This document shows, one piece after another, positions 1 to 5,408 of a DNA stretch of 14,668 nt. Each line of letters starts with the position of its first letter. Positions within the stretch are counted from its first letter, which is position 1. A model generated the notes under the pieces. That model searched no databases. It saw nothing but the letters and a program-made list of their open reading frames with translations, and was not told where the DNA came from. This DNA comes from an uncultured Bacilli bacterium (lineage in GTDB: Bacteria > Bacillota_I > Bacilli_A > RF39 > UBA660): contig CAKORS010000024.1 of NCBI GenBank assembly GCA_934101605.1, positions 1 to 14,668 on the forward strand. Reading direction: 5' to 3'. The translations under genes were made by a program, and so were the position numbers.

Positions 1-61
1 TGATTTTTGAAAATGTTCTTCTTTTACGATGGTCACCACAATTAATTACTTTGTATGCCAC
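1..61 (-). CDS. rpoB: RNA polymerase beta subunit, N-terminal fragment (runs off the window)
   Basis: The first 20 codons of a gene leaving the left edge. The start is GTG at 61, with an AGGGGTGA ribosome binding site at 68-75, six bases upstream. The residues MAYKVINCGDHRKRRTFSKI match the conserved start of bacterial RpoB, a glycine followed by a basic HRxRR-type stretch and then the first beta-1 residues. The position is also exactly where Firmicutes carry rpoB: after rplL and a small methyltransferase gene. A promoter-like sequence sits in the 94-base gap upstream. The protein would be the catalytic-core beta subunit, target of rifamycins, but nothing beyond residue 20 can be checked here. 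Too little protein is visible for identification by sequence alone, so the call rests on the N-terminus plus synteny. Confidence 0.87.
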   Translation of the reverse strand, partial: MAYKVINCGDHRKRRTFSKI

Positions 62-129
62 TAAAATTCACCCCTATACATAATAATCAAAGAACATATT
101 TATTAAAAATAATTCGTTGCCAATTTATA

Positions 130-158
130 TTATTAGCATAAAATCCGCAACAAGTCAA
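130..158 (-). promoter_or_regulatory. Putative sigma-A promoter for rpoB
   Basis: On the minus strand, TTGACT (158-153) is followed by a 17-base spacer and TAATAA (135-130), with a TG dinucleotide just upstream of the -10 (TGC then TAATAA). The -35 matches consensus at five of six positions; the -10 is weak but has the extended TGn element. The -35 box contains the TGA stop codon of the upstream methyltransferase gene (157-155). Transcription would start near 123, giving a leader of about 60 bases before the rpoB GTG. Not experimentally shown. Confidence 0.5.
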
Positions 159-742
159 CGAATTTCACACTTTATTACAAAAAAACCTTTATTTTTTTCT
201 AATATAGAAACTTTACCTATTTTTTCTAAATCCTTAATAGTAGATTTAGCACCTTGATTCTTATTTATAACAAAATATAAACAACCATTTTCCTTTAAAT
301 AATCTTTAGCGTTAAATAAAAATTTATATACAATATCTTTCCCCGCTCTTATCGGAGGATTAGTAATAATAAAATCATATTTCTTATCAATATTTTCATA
401 TATATTACTAACAAAAGTATTTGCTGTGTCTATCTTATTTTCTTTTATATTCATCTTACAAAGATGAATAGCTCTTAAATTCACATCGACCATATCCACT
501 TTTATATCAAAAAAAGAAGAAAGAATGATACCTATAACTCCATAACCACAACCCAAATCCAATACATCACCATAAATATTTTCTTTAAGTAATGCATCTA
601 TTAAACTTCTACTACCAAAATCAAGTCCTCTTTTAGAAAAGACTCCATTATCAGTATAAAAACTAAAAGATTTCAAAAGAACCTTTACTGTTTTTAATTG
701 TAAATTACTTTTGTGATTATTATTAGTAAAATAATGATCCAT
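155..742 (-). CDS. ybxB: RsmC/YbxB-type SAM-dependent methyltransferase
   Basis: A 195-residue class I methyltransferase. The glycine-rich SAM-binding motif VLDLGCGYG lies at residues 60-68, an acidic SAM-ribose residue follows in MVDVN (about 84-88), and the catalytic NPP motif (NPPIRAGK) is at 128-135. That NPP motif is typical of enzymes that methylate exocyclic amino groups, and the family is related to RsmC, the 16S rRNA guanine-N2 methyltransferase. The N-terminal FYTDNGVFSKRGLDFGSR block (about 28-45) is characteristic of the Firmicutes YbxB family. It starts at ATG 742 behind AAAGGAG. It sits between rplL and rpoB, its usual Firmicutes location, downstream of an attenuator-like hairpin. 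The exact RNA substrate is not established by sequence. It ends in TGA. Confidence 0.92.
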   Translation of the reverse strand: MDHYFTNNNHKSNLQLKTVKVLLKSFSFYTDNGVFSKRGLDFGSRSLIDALLKENIYGDVLDLGCGYGVIGIILSSFFDIKVDMVDVNLRAIHLCKMNIKENKIDTANTFVSNIYENIDKKYDFIITNPPIRAGKDIVYKFLFNAKDYLKENGCLYFVINKNQGAKSTIKDLEKIGKVSILEKNKGFFVIKCEIR

Positions 743-754
743 TCCATTCTCCTT

Positions 755-788
755 TAAAGAACAAAAAGCCTTAAGTAATAAAAGGCTT
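755..788 (-). terminator. Intrinsic terminator/attenuator between rplL and ybxB
   Basis: On the minus strand a 7-bp perfect stem, AAGCCTT (788-782) paired with AAGGCTT (772-766), encloses a 9-base loop and is followed by a U-rich run (TTTTGTTCTTT). It lies 14 bases after the rplL stop codon and just before the ybxB ribosome binding site. The stem is short, so it probably terminates only part of the transcripts. This would set ribosomal-protein expression higher than that of downstream genes, as at the rplL-rpoB attenuator in other bacteria (inference). Confidence 0.7.
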
Positions 789-801
789 AAAGTTTTTTCT
801 A

Positions 802-1170
802 TTATTTTAATTCAACTGTAGCGCCAGCTTCTTCTAATCTGGTTTTTAATTCATTAGCTTCATCAGCAGGAATATTTTCTTTAACATTTCCACCAGCATC
901 TGCTATATCTTTAGCTTCTTTAAGTCCAAGACCAGTAACTTCTCTTATTATTTTAATTACATTGATCTTAGCAGCACCAGCACTTGTTAATACTACTGTT
1001 TGTGTAGATGGTCCTTGTTCTTCTGCACCAGCAGCTGGAGCAGCAGCAACAGCAACAGCTGTTGGATCAACACCAAATTCCTCCTTCATTGCGTCTACTA
1101 ATTCTTTAACTTCTAATAAAGTCATTTCTTTTAATGAACTAATAAATTCATCTTTTGTTATTTTAGCCAT
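802..1170 (-). CDS. rplL: 50S ribosomal protein L7/L12
   Basis: A 122-residue protein, the normal length for L7/L12. The N-terminal dimerisation domain (about 1-33) is followed by an Ala/Gly/Pro-rich flexible hinge (about 37-55) and a C-terminal domain with the family signature GLGLKEAKDIADAGG (about 80-94), which contacts GTPase translation factors. Several dimers bind the C-terminal helix of L10 to form the ribosomal stalk. The start is ATG 1170 with a strong GGGAGG site 9 bases upstream. It follows rplJ after a 24-base gap, so the two are co-transcribed from the promoter in front of the L10 leader. A hairpin terminator follows the stop. Confidence 0.98.
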   Translation of the reverse strand: MAKITKDEFISSLKEMTLLEVKELVDAMKEEFGVDPTAVAVAAAPAAGAEEQGPSTQTVVLTSAGAAKINVIKIIREVTGLGLKEAKDIADAGGNVKENIPADEANELKTRLEEAGATVELK

Positions 1171-1194
1171 ATTTTTTTCCTCCCTATATTTTAA

Positions 1195-1686
1195 TTAATT
1201 TTCTTTTTGTTCACTATATAGATTAAGTGATATACTTAAATCTTTTATAATTTGAATCATTCCACCAGCTAACATAGCATATAAACCTTCTCTTGATGGA
1301 ATACTTGCGAATTCTTTTAACTTAGCTGTATCAGCTACATTACCTTCAACTAAACCAGCTTTTAAAACTAAAGCATCATTAGTCTTACTTACATCAGCTA
1401 AAACCTTAATTGCTGCAATTTCATCTTTAGAAAAAGCAATAGCAGTAGGCCCCTCTAAATATTGTTCTAAATCAATATTCAAATCTTTTAATGCAAGTCT
1501 TAGTAATGTGTTCTTATACACTTTGTAATCAGAATCGTTTTCTCTAAGTTTTACTCTTAGAGTTTTAATAGCTTCATCAGTAAGTCCACGATAATCAAAT
1601 AAAACTATTGATTTAGCGTCTTTTACCTTATCTTCAATTTCAGAAACTATTTTTTTCTTTTCTTCTAAAACTTTTGTGCTTGGCAT
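1195..1686 (-). CDS. rplJ: 50S ribosomal protein L10
   Basis: A 163-residue L10. The N-terminal globular domain, which binds 23S rRNA at the base of the stalk, includes the conserved block IVLFDYRGLT (about 27-36) and the YKVYKNTLLRLAL stretch (about 54-66). The C-terminal helix (about 135-160) is the docking site for L7/L12 dimers. The start ATG 1686 is preceded by AAGGAGG. Its upstream 150 bases carry a perfect consensus promoter and an L10 leader with a terminator hairpin, so expression is probably adjusted by binding of the L10(L12) complex to its own leader RNA. That mechanism is known for Bacillus and inferred here from the structure. Confidence 0.98.
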   Translation of the reverse strand: MPSTKVLEEKKKIVSEIEDKVKDAKSIVLFDYRGLTDEAIKTLRVKLRENDSDYKVYKNTLLRLALKDLNIDLEQYLEGPTAIAFSKDEIAAIKVLADVSKTNDALVLKAGLVEGNVADTAKLKEFASIPSREGLYAMLAGGMIQIIKDLSISLNLYSEQKEN

Positions 1687-1715
1687 TTTTTCCTCCTTAT
1701 AAATATTTATCTATA

Positions 1716-1807
1716 AGTGCCTAAAAAAGAAGTCTTTAACCAAAGACTTCCTATATAGTTTAAGTCCTCGGTAGGATTTACTTTTAATACCTACTGTCTT
1801 TGGCACC
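1716..1807 (-). ncRNA. L10 leader RNA (autoregulatory attenuator of rplJ-rplL)
   Basis: Read on the minus strand, the outer helix is formed by GTGCC (1806-1802) with GGCAC (1721-1717). Inside it GTAGG pairs with CCTAC around a bulge-rich hairpin, consistent with the L10-binding region. CCAAAGAC (1803-1796) is perfectly complementary to GTCTTTGG (1747-1740), which is also the left arm of the downstream terminator. The two pairings are mutually exclusive, so the leader can form either an antiterminator or a terminator. This matches the known L10_leader family, in which excess L10(L12) favours termination. Binding of L10 is inferred; the alternative pairings are seen directly. Confidence 0.87.
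1723..1750 (-). terminator. Leader terminator of the L10 leader
   Basis: On the minus strand a 9-bp perfect stem, GAAGTCTTT (1750-1742) with AAAGACTTC (1737-1729), has a GGTT loop and is followed directly by six U residues (1728-1723). It lies upstream of the rplJ ribosome binding site, so it is an attenuator rather than an end-of-gene terminator. Confidence 0.9.
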
Positions 1808-1823
1808 AATAAATTTCAAAATT

Positions 1824-1852
1824 ATTATAATACAAACTTAATTAATTGTCAA
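1824..1852 (-). promoter_or_regulatory. Consensus sigma-A promoter for rplJ-rplL
   Basis: A perfect match: TTGACA (1852-1847), a 17-base spacer, and TATAAT (1829-1824). The -35 box lies inside the last codons of rplA, so the promoter overlaps that gene's 3' end (stop at 1844-1842). Predicted transcription start is near 1817, ten bases before the L10 leader outer helix begins. An ideal promoter of this kind fits a very highly expressed stalk-protein operon whose output is trimmed afterwards by attenuation. Confidence 0.9.
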
Positions 1853-2540
1853 AACTATTTGTATCTATTTTTATAGATGGACTCATAGTAGCTGAAATAG
1901 ATATAGATTTAACATAAGTTCCTTTAACAGTTGCTGGTTTAACTTTCATAATTGTTCCTACAAAAGCTTTAAGATTTTCTAATAAATCTTCTTCAGTAAA
2001 TGAAACCTTACCAACTATTCCATGGATATTACCATAACTATCAGTTCTATATTCTACTCTTCCACCCTTAGAATCTTTAACAGCCTTAGTAACATTTGTA
2101 GTAACTGTTCCAGTCTTAGGGTTTGGCATTAAACCTTTAGGTCCTAAAATCTTACCATACTTACCTAAAACAGGCATCATATCAGGTGTTGCTATCATAA
2201 CATCAAATTCAAACCAATTCTCTTTTGATATCTTTTCTAGTAAATCAACATCTCCAACATAGTCTGCTCCAGCTTCTTCTGCTTGTTTAGCAAAATCTCC
2301 TTTTGCAATAACTAATACTCTAGTAGTTTTACCAGTTCCTTTTGGAAGTTGTAAAGCTCCTCTTAATTGTTGATCAGCTTTTTTAACATCTAGATTTAAA
2401 TTCATAGCAACCTCAACAGTAGCGTCAAACTTAGTAGTTGATAAATCTTTAACTAATTTAACAGCTTCTTCTTTTGTATAAAGTTTGCTTTTTTCTACTT
2501 TAGTAAGTAAATTTTTATAGTTTTTTCCTCTATGTTTCAT
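1842..2540 (-). CDS. rplA: 50S ribosomal protein L1
   Basis: A 232-residue protein of normal L1 length. The two-domain fold is recognised by the N-terminal FDATVEVAMNLNLD strand (about 38-51) and the strongly conserved LGPKGLMPNPKTGTV loop (about 132-146), part of the RNA-binding surface. L1 binds the 23S L1 stalk (helices 76-78), helps move E-site tRNA, and in many bacteria represses its own operon by binding a stalk-like mRNA site. Such a site lies just upstream at 2557-2587, between the rplK stop and this gene's AAGGAGG site. The start is ATG 2540. No terminator is visible after it; instead the rplJ promoter begins within its last codons. Confidence 0.98.
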   Translation of the reverse strand: MKHRGKNYKNLLTKVEKSKLYTKEEAVKLVKDLSTTKFDATVEVAMNLNLDVKKADQQLRGALQLPKGTGKTTRVLVIAKGDFAKQAEEAGADYVGDVDLLEKISKENWFEFDVMIATPDMMPVLGKYGKILGPKGLMPNPKTGTVTTNVTKAVKDSKGGRVEYRTDSYGNIHGIVGKVSFTEEDLLENLKAFVGTIMKVKPATVKGTYVKSISISATMSPSIKIDTNSFDN

Positions 2541-2556
2541 ATTTTTTCCTCCTTAT

Positions 2557-2587
2557 GTGGTCATAACGGAAGTGCGGATCCTCCCAC
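2557..2587 (-). promoter_or_regulatory. L1-binding-like mRNA element in front of rplA
   Basis: On the minus strand GTGGGAGG opens the element and GTTATGACCAC closes it. GTGG pairs with CCAC, and the unpaired GAGG and ATGA sides form the kind of asymmetric internal loop that L1 recognises in 23S helix 76-77 (E. coli 23S contains GGUGGGAGG and a later CCACC partner). It ends a few bases before the rplA ribosome binding site, so bound L1 could block translation. A second copy precedes rplK. L1 binding is inferred from rRNA mimicry and family knowledge. Confidence 0.75.
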
Positions 2588-2606
2588 TAGGTTACCTTTA
2601 TAATAA

Positions 2607-3191
2607 TTATTCTTCAGTTTCTTTTGTATCTTCTGAAACAGTTGGAACTTCTTCAACTGATTCTTGAACTTCAGCTTCCATAGCTTCTAACTCAGCTTCT
2701 CTAGCAGCCATTTCTTTTTCATGCTCTACTGCTTCTTTTGCTTGTTCTGCTAATTCCTTATCATTAAGACCTTTAACAGCAACTCCCATATTTCTAGCAG
2801 TTCCTTCAATTATATTCATAGCAGCATCAACATCATAAGCATTTAAATCTGGTAATTTAGTTTCTGCTATTTCTTTTAATTGATCTTTAGTAATTGTTCC
2901 AACAACTTGGTTAGCACCTTTGTTTGAACCTTTATTTATTTTAGCATATTTCTTAATTAAGAAACCTGCTGGTGGAGTCTTAATAACAAAATCAAAACTT
3001 CTATCATCATAAATTGTAATTTCAACAGGTAAAATATCACCCATTTTATCTCTAGTAGCATCGTTATATTTTGTACAGAATTCTCCAAGATTAATTCCTG
3101 CTGGACCTAAAACAGTTCCTACTGGAGGAGCTGGTGTAGCTTTTCCTGCAGCAATTTGTAATTTTATTTTCTTTGCAACTTCTTTTGCCAC
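2607..3191 (-). CDS. rplK: 50S ribosomal protein L11 with acidic C-terminal extension
   Basis: The core of about 141 residues is ordinary L11: the N-terminal KLQIAAGKATPAPPVG block (about 10-25), which lies at the thiostrepton-region interface, and a C-terminal rRNA-binding domain ending in IIEGTARNMGV. L11 binds the GTPase-associated centre of 23S rRNA. The unusual part is the last 53 residues, a Glu/Ala-rich, strongly acidic and probably helical tail absent from typical L11. I place the start at GTG 3191, giving the family-like N-terminus MAKEVAKKIK. A GTG at 3200 in the same frame overlaps the AAAGGAGA ribosome binding site and cannot be used with it. It is followed by an L1-type element and rplA. 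Confidence 0.96.
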   Translation of the reverse strand: MAKEVAKKIKLQIAAGKATPAPPVGTVLGPAGINLGEFCTKYNDATRDKMGDILPVEITIYDDRSFDFVIKTPPAGFLIKKYAKINKGSNKGANQVVGTITKDQLKEIAETKLPDLNAYDVDAAMNIIEGTARNMGVAVKGLNDKELAEQAKEAVEHEKEMAAREAELEAMEAEVQESVEEVPTVSEDTKETEE

Positions 3192-3230
3192 GAAAAACAC
3201 TCTCCTTTATTTAAATTTCGCTTTTCATGA

Positions 3231-3273
3231 GTGGTCATAACAGCTTATTCCGCATACCTGCTTTGCCTCCCAC
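3231..3273 (-). promoter_or_regulatory. L1-binding-like mRNA element in the rplK leader
   Basis: It shares the outer parts of the rplA element: AGTGGGAGG at its 5' end and GTTATGACCAC at its 3' end on the minus strand, with a longer internal segment (43 versus 31 bases). GTGG and CCAC close the structure and the internal bases mimic the asymmetric L1 loop of 23S rRNA. It lies about 20 bases downstream of the predicted start of transcription and ends about 30 bases before the rplK ribosome binding site. This is the position of the known L1 translational operator in other bacteria. L1 binding is inferred. Confidence 0.75.
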
Positions 3274-3301
3274 TAAATATATAAAATATATAAGCGTTAT
3301 T

Positions 3302-3330
3302 ATAATAACACTAAATATAATATATTTCAA
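3302..3330 (-). promoter_or_regulatory. Putative promoter for rplK-rplA
   Basis: On the minus strand TTGAAA (3330-3325) is followed by a 17-base spacer ending in TGT and then TATTAT (3307-3302), so both hexamers are near consensus and an extended -10 is present. It lies in the nusG-rplK gap, with the L1 element shortly downstream. No convincing terminator separates nusG from it, so rplK-rplA may be served both by this promoter and by read-through from secE-nusG. Confidence 0.65.
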
Positions 3331-3347
3331 GTTTTTTTATTTTAAAC

Positions 3348-3881
3348 TTAATTTTTCTCTATTTGAGATAATAATACTTCAACAGAAGTTTCTTGTCCAA
3401 ATAAATCAAGTAAAACATTAACTGTACTATTAGGCATATCAACTGATTCAATAACACCTTCCATACCACTAAATGGTCCAGAAATAACTTTAATGTGTTC
3501 TCCTTCTTTTAAATCATTTGAAACTTCTAATCTAGACATACCCATACTACTTAATATCTTATCTACTTCATATGGTTGTAATGGTGTTGGTTTAGCACCC
3601 TTACCACTTGATCCTATAAATCCAGTAACACCAGGAGTATTACGAACAATAAACCAAGCTTCATCAGTCATAACCATCTCAACTAAAATATAACCAGGGA
3701 ATAATTTTTTTACCTTTTTCTTTTCTACTCCATTTTTAACTTCAATCTCTTCTTGTTCAGGAATAACAATTCTATAAATTACATCTTGTAAGTTCATAGA
3801 ATCAATCTTCATCTCTAATTTTTCTTTAACTTTCTTTTCATGTCCTGAATAAGTATTAACTACATACCATCTCTTATCCAT
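3348..3881 (-). CDS. nusG: Transcription termination/antitermination factor NusG
   Basis: A 177-residue NusG of normal length. The NGN domain (about 4-105) contains WYVVNTYSGHE near the start and the diagnostic LFPGYILVEM (about 60-69), which contacts the RNA polymerase clamp. A KOW domain follows (from about 126, GEHIKVISGPFSGMEGVI). NusG binds elongating RNA polymerase and couples it to ribosomes or Rho. The start I choose is ATG 3881 (MDKRWYVV). The upstream in-frame GTG at 3893 would sit inside the AAGGAG ribosome binding site. It begins one base after the secE stop codon, so the two are translationally coupled. Confidence 0.97.
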   Translation of the reverse strand: MDKRWYVVNTYSGHEKKVKEKLEMKIDSMNLQDVIYRIVIPEQEEIEVKNGVEKKKVKKLFPGYILVEMVMTDEAWFIVRNTPGVTGFIGSSGKGAKPTPLQPYEVDKILSSMGMSRLEVSNDLKEGEHIKVISGPFSGMEGVIESVDMPNSTVNVLLDLFGQETSVEVLLSQIEKN

Positions 3882-3882
3882 A

Positions 3883-4056
3883 CTATGCCACACTCCTTAA
3901 ATTCTTAACTAATGCAACCAAAACATCTATTCCTAAAAAGTAAAAAGCTAAAACAAATACTACTACTAATGTAGCAATTGTATATTTAACCATATACTTT
4001 TTATCTGGCCACTTAACTTTCTTTAATTCTGCTATAACGCTCTTTAAAAATTTCAT
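3883..4056 (-). CDS. secE: Preprotein translocase subunit SecE
   Basis: A 57-residue protein, the usual size for the single-span SecE of Gram-positive bacteria. A short amphipathic N-terminal helix is followed by the invariant KKVKWP motif (residues 12-17), which ends in the Trp-Pro pair seen in SecE proteins, and one transmembrane segment (about 28-50). SecE clamps SecY in the membrane channel. The start is ATG 4056 behind an AGAGGTGG site. The TAG stop at 3885-3883 is one base before the nusG ATG. The last codons contain the nusG ribosome binding site. The rpmG gene that often precedes secE is not present; a hydrolase gene terminator and a promoter lie there instead. Confidence 0.96.
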   Translation of the reverse strand: MKFLKSVIAELKKVKWPDKKYMVKYTIATLVVVFVLAFYFLGIDVLVALVKNLRSVA

Positions 4057-4093
4057 AATCCACCTCTAAATTATATGTTTTTTTCTAAAATAA

Positions 4094-4111
4094 AAACACT
4101 TTCAAGTGCTT
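4094..4111 (-). promoter_or_regulatory. 5' stem-loop in the secE-nusG leader
   Basis: On the minus strand AAGCACT and AGTGTTT can pair (7 bp with one G-U) around a TGAA loop, followed by a T-rich stretch (TTATTTT). Because the predicted start of transcription is near 4113, this hairpin would be the first thing transcribed. It could be an RNA-stabilising 5' hairpin or a weak attenuator; the sequence does not decide. Confidence 0.4.
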
Positions 4112-4119
4112 ACACCCAA

Positions 4120-4148
4120 AGTATACATAAAAACATATAAAAAGTCAA
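4120..4148 (-). promoter_or_regulatory. Putative sigma-A promoter for secE-nusG
   Basis: On the minus strand TTGACT (4148-4143), a 17-base spacer and TATACT (4125-4120), five of six consensus positions in each box. The -35 begins one base after the U-tract of the preceding hydrolase-gene terminator, so termination and initiation are packed back to back. Predicted start of transcription near 4113, about 57 bases before the secE ATG. Confidence 0.8.
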
Positions 4149-4174
4149 CAAAAAAGAAGCAATTTCTTGCTTCT
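4149..4174 (-). terminator. Intrinsic terminator of the ftsE-ftsX-hydrolase operon
   Basis: On the minus strand an 8-bp perfect stem, AGAAGCAA (4174-4167) with TTGCTTCT (4162-4155), has a stable GAAA tetraloop and is followed by a run of T (TTTTTTG). The first base pairs overlap the TAG stop codon (4175-4173) of the hydrolase gene. Confidence 0.93.
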
Positions 4175-5408
4175 ACCAATAGAACCAGCTTCCATATGAA
4201 GGATATGGTATTACATCCCTTGGATCAAATAAATTATTTGAATAAGTTGAATAACTATAATAACTATTAGCACCTATTCCATAATAGTGTCCTTTTGCAA
4301 AAGATAAGTGAACATGAGTTCCAAAAGTACAAGAATCATAACTTGCAGTTCTTCCTCCACCTTGTGTTCCTATAACATCGCCTTGAGACACAATATCACC
4401 AACACTAACATTAATTGTTAATAAGTGTTTATAAACAGAAGTATAATATTTACCATTTACAATATGATTAATATAAACTTGTTGACCACCACAGCCATAT
4501 AATCCCCGTCCACTATCAGGATAAGTAATAACACGAGAAACTCTACCAGCAGCAACAGCTTTAAGCCTTGTTCCTTCACTATTACCACCAATATCTATAC
4601 CAGAATGATAATTAGTTCCTCCCATACCAGCTAAATATCTCCAACCAAAATCATCAGTAATAACACCACTACTAACTGGAGAAATAAATCCTCCATAACT
4701 TGGTGGAACTCCTCCACCTCCATTTGAAGATAAACATGATGAGAATGACTCGGTTTCACCACAACCTAAATCAACATAATATTTTATTTGTTTTTCAATT
4801 GATGATATTTGAGCATCATAACTTTCTGCCTCAGCTACAAGTTGATTTTTTTCAGAACCTAAAGAGTTAACCTTTTGTTCAGCTTGCTTACTAAGATCTT
4901 TTATTTTAGCTTGAGTAGCTTCTAATTCTTTTATTTTTTCATTATTTTTATTTATTAAATCTTTCATTTCTAAAACTAATTCTTTATTACTACTAGTAAG
5001 TTGTTCTATAACAGAAACTCTATATATTAAATCAGTAAAATTATCAGCTCCAAAAATATATTCTAAATAAAAGTTTTTATTACTTGACATTTGATAAAAA
5101 ACAACCAAATCTTTTATTTCTTGTTTTTTAACATCAATTTTCCTTTTTAATTCTTCAATTTCTTTTCTTGTGTTTTCTTCATCTGTTTGAGCTTGTTCCA
5201 TTTGAGCACCAAGTGATGCAAGTTCAGCCTTAACTGCATCTATTCTAGCCTGAATAGCATTAGCATTAGCTTCCTTTTCAGCTTTTTCATTCTTAATGCT
5301 CTGAAGTTCATTTCTTAAATCTTTTATCGATTTTGCATCAACTGTATTAGTAAAGAAGAATAAAGATGTAATAACTAATAAAAAGCATACAAACTTTTTT
5401 CTTATCAT
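4173..5408 (-). CDS. Secreted coiled-coil M23 peptidoglycan hydrolase (FtsEX-linked, PcsB/EnvC-like role)
   Basis: A 411-residue secreted protein. A signal peptide (about 1-25, cleavage likely after VDA) is followed by a long Glu/Lys-rich coiled coil (about 27-210), a short Gly/Pro linker with two cysteines nearby, and a C-terminal M23 endopeptidase domain (about 240-400). All zinc and catalytic positions are present: H268 and D272 in HSGID, H328 in YKHL, and H365/H367 in THVHLSF. It should cut peptide cross-links in peptidoglycan. Its start codon overlaps the ftsX stop (ATGA), and in PcsB, CwlO and EnvC systems the coiled coil is engaged by FtsX. By domain layout this is the hydrolase or activator effector of this FtsEX; unlike EnvC it keeps catalytic residues. 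Function in division is inferred from context. Confidence 0.9.
   Translation of the reverse strand: MIRKKFVCFLLVITSLFFFTNTVDAKSIKDLRNELQSIKNEKAEKEANANAIQARIDAVKAELASLGAQMEQAQTDEENTRKEIEELKRKIDVKKQEIKDLVVFYQMSSNKNFYLEYIFGADNFTDLIYRVSVIEQLTSSNKELVLEMKDLINKNNEKIKELEATQAKIKDLSKQAEQKVNSLGSEKNQLVAEAESYDAQISSIEKQIKYYVDLGCGETESFSSCLSSNGGGGVPPSYGGFISPVSSGVITDDFGWRYLAGMGGTNYHSGIDIGGNSEGTRLKAVAAGRVSRVITYPDSGRGLYGCGGQQVYINHIVNGKYYTSVYKHLLTINVSVGDIVSQGDVIGTQGGGRTASYDSCTFGTHVHLSFAKGHYYGIGANSYYSYSTYSNNLFDPRDVIPYPSYGSWFYW

Noticed and set aside
962..1198. Plus-strand open frame of 78 codons over rplL
   Set aside because: It is the antisense shadow of the Ala-rich L7/L12 hinge; no ribosome binding site or family match.
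3325..3347. Terminator after nusG (AAGTTT/AAACTT hairpin)
   Set aside because: The stem is short, its loop AT-rich, and no T-run follows on the minus strand; the promoter for rplK begins there instead.
3227..3421. Plus-strand open frame of 64 codons over the rplK leader and nusG end
   Set aside because: It begins inside the L1-type element, overlaps nusG in antisense and has AT-driven composition.
3493..3693. Plus-strand open frame inside nusG
   Set aside because: Antisense to a well-supported nusG; no independent start signal.
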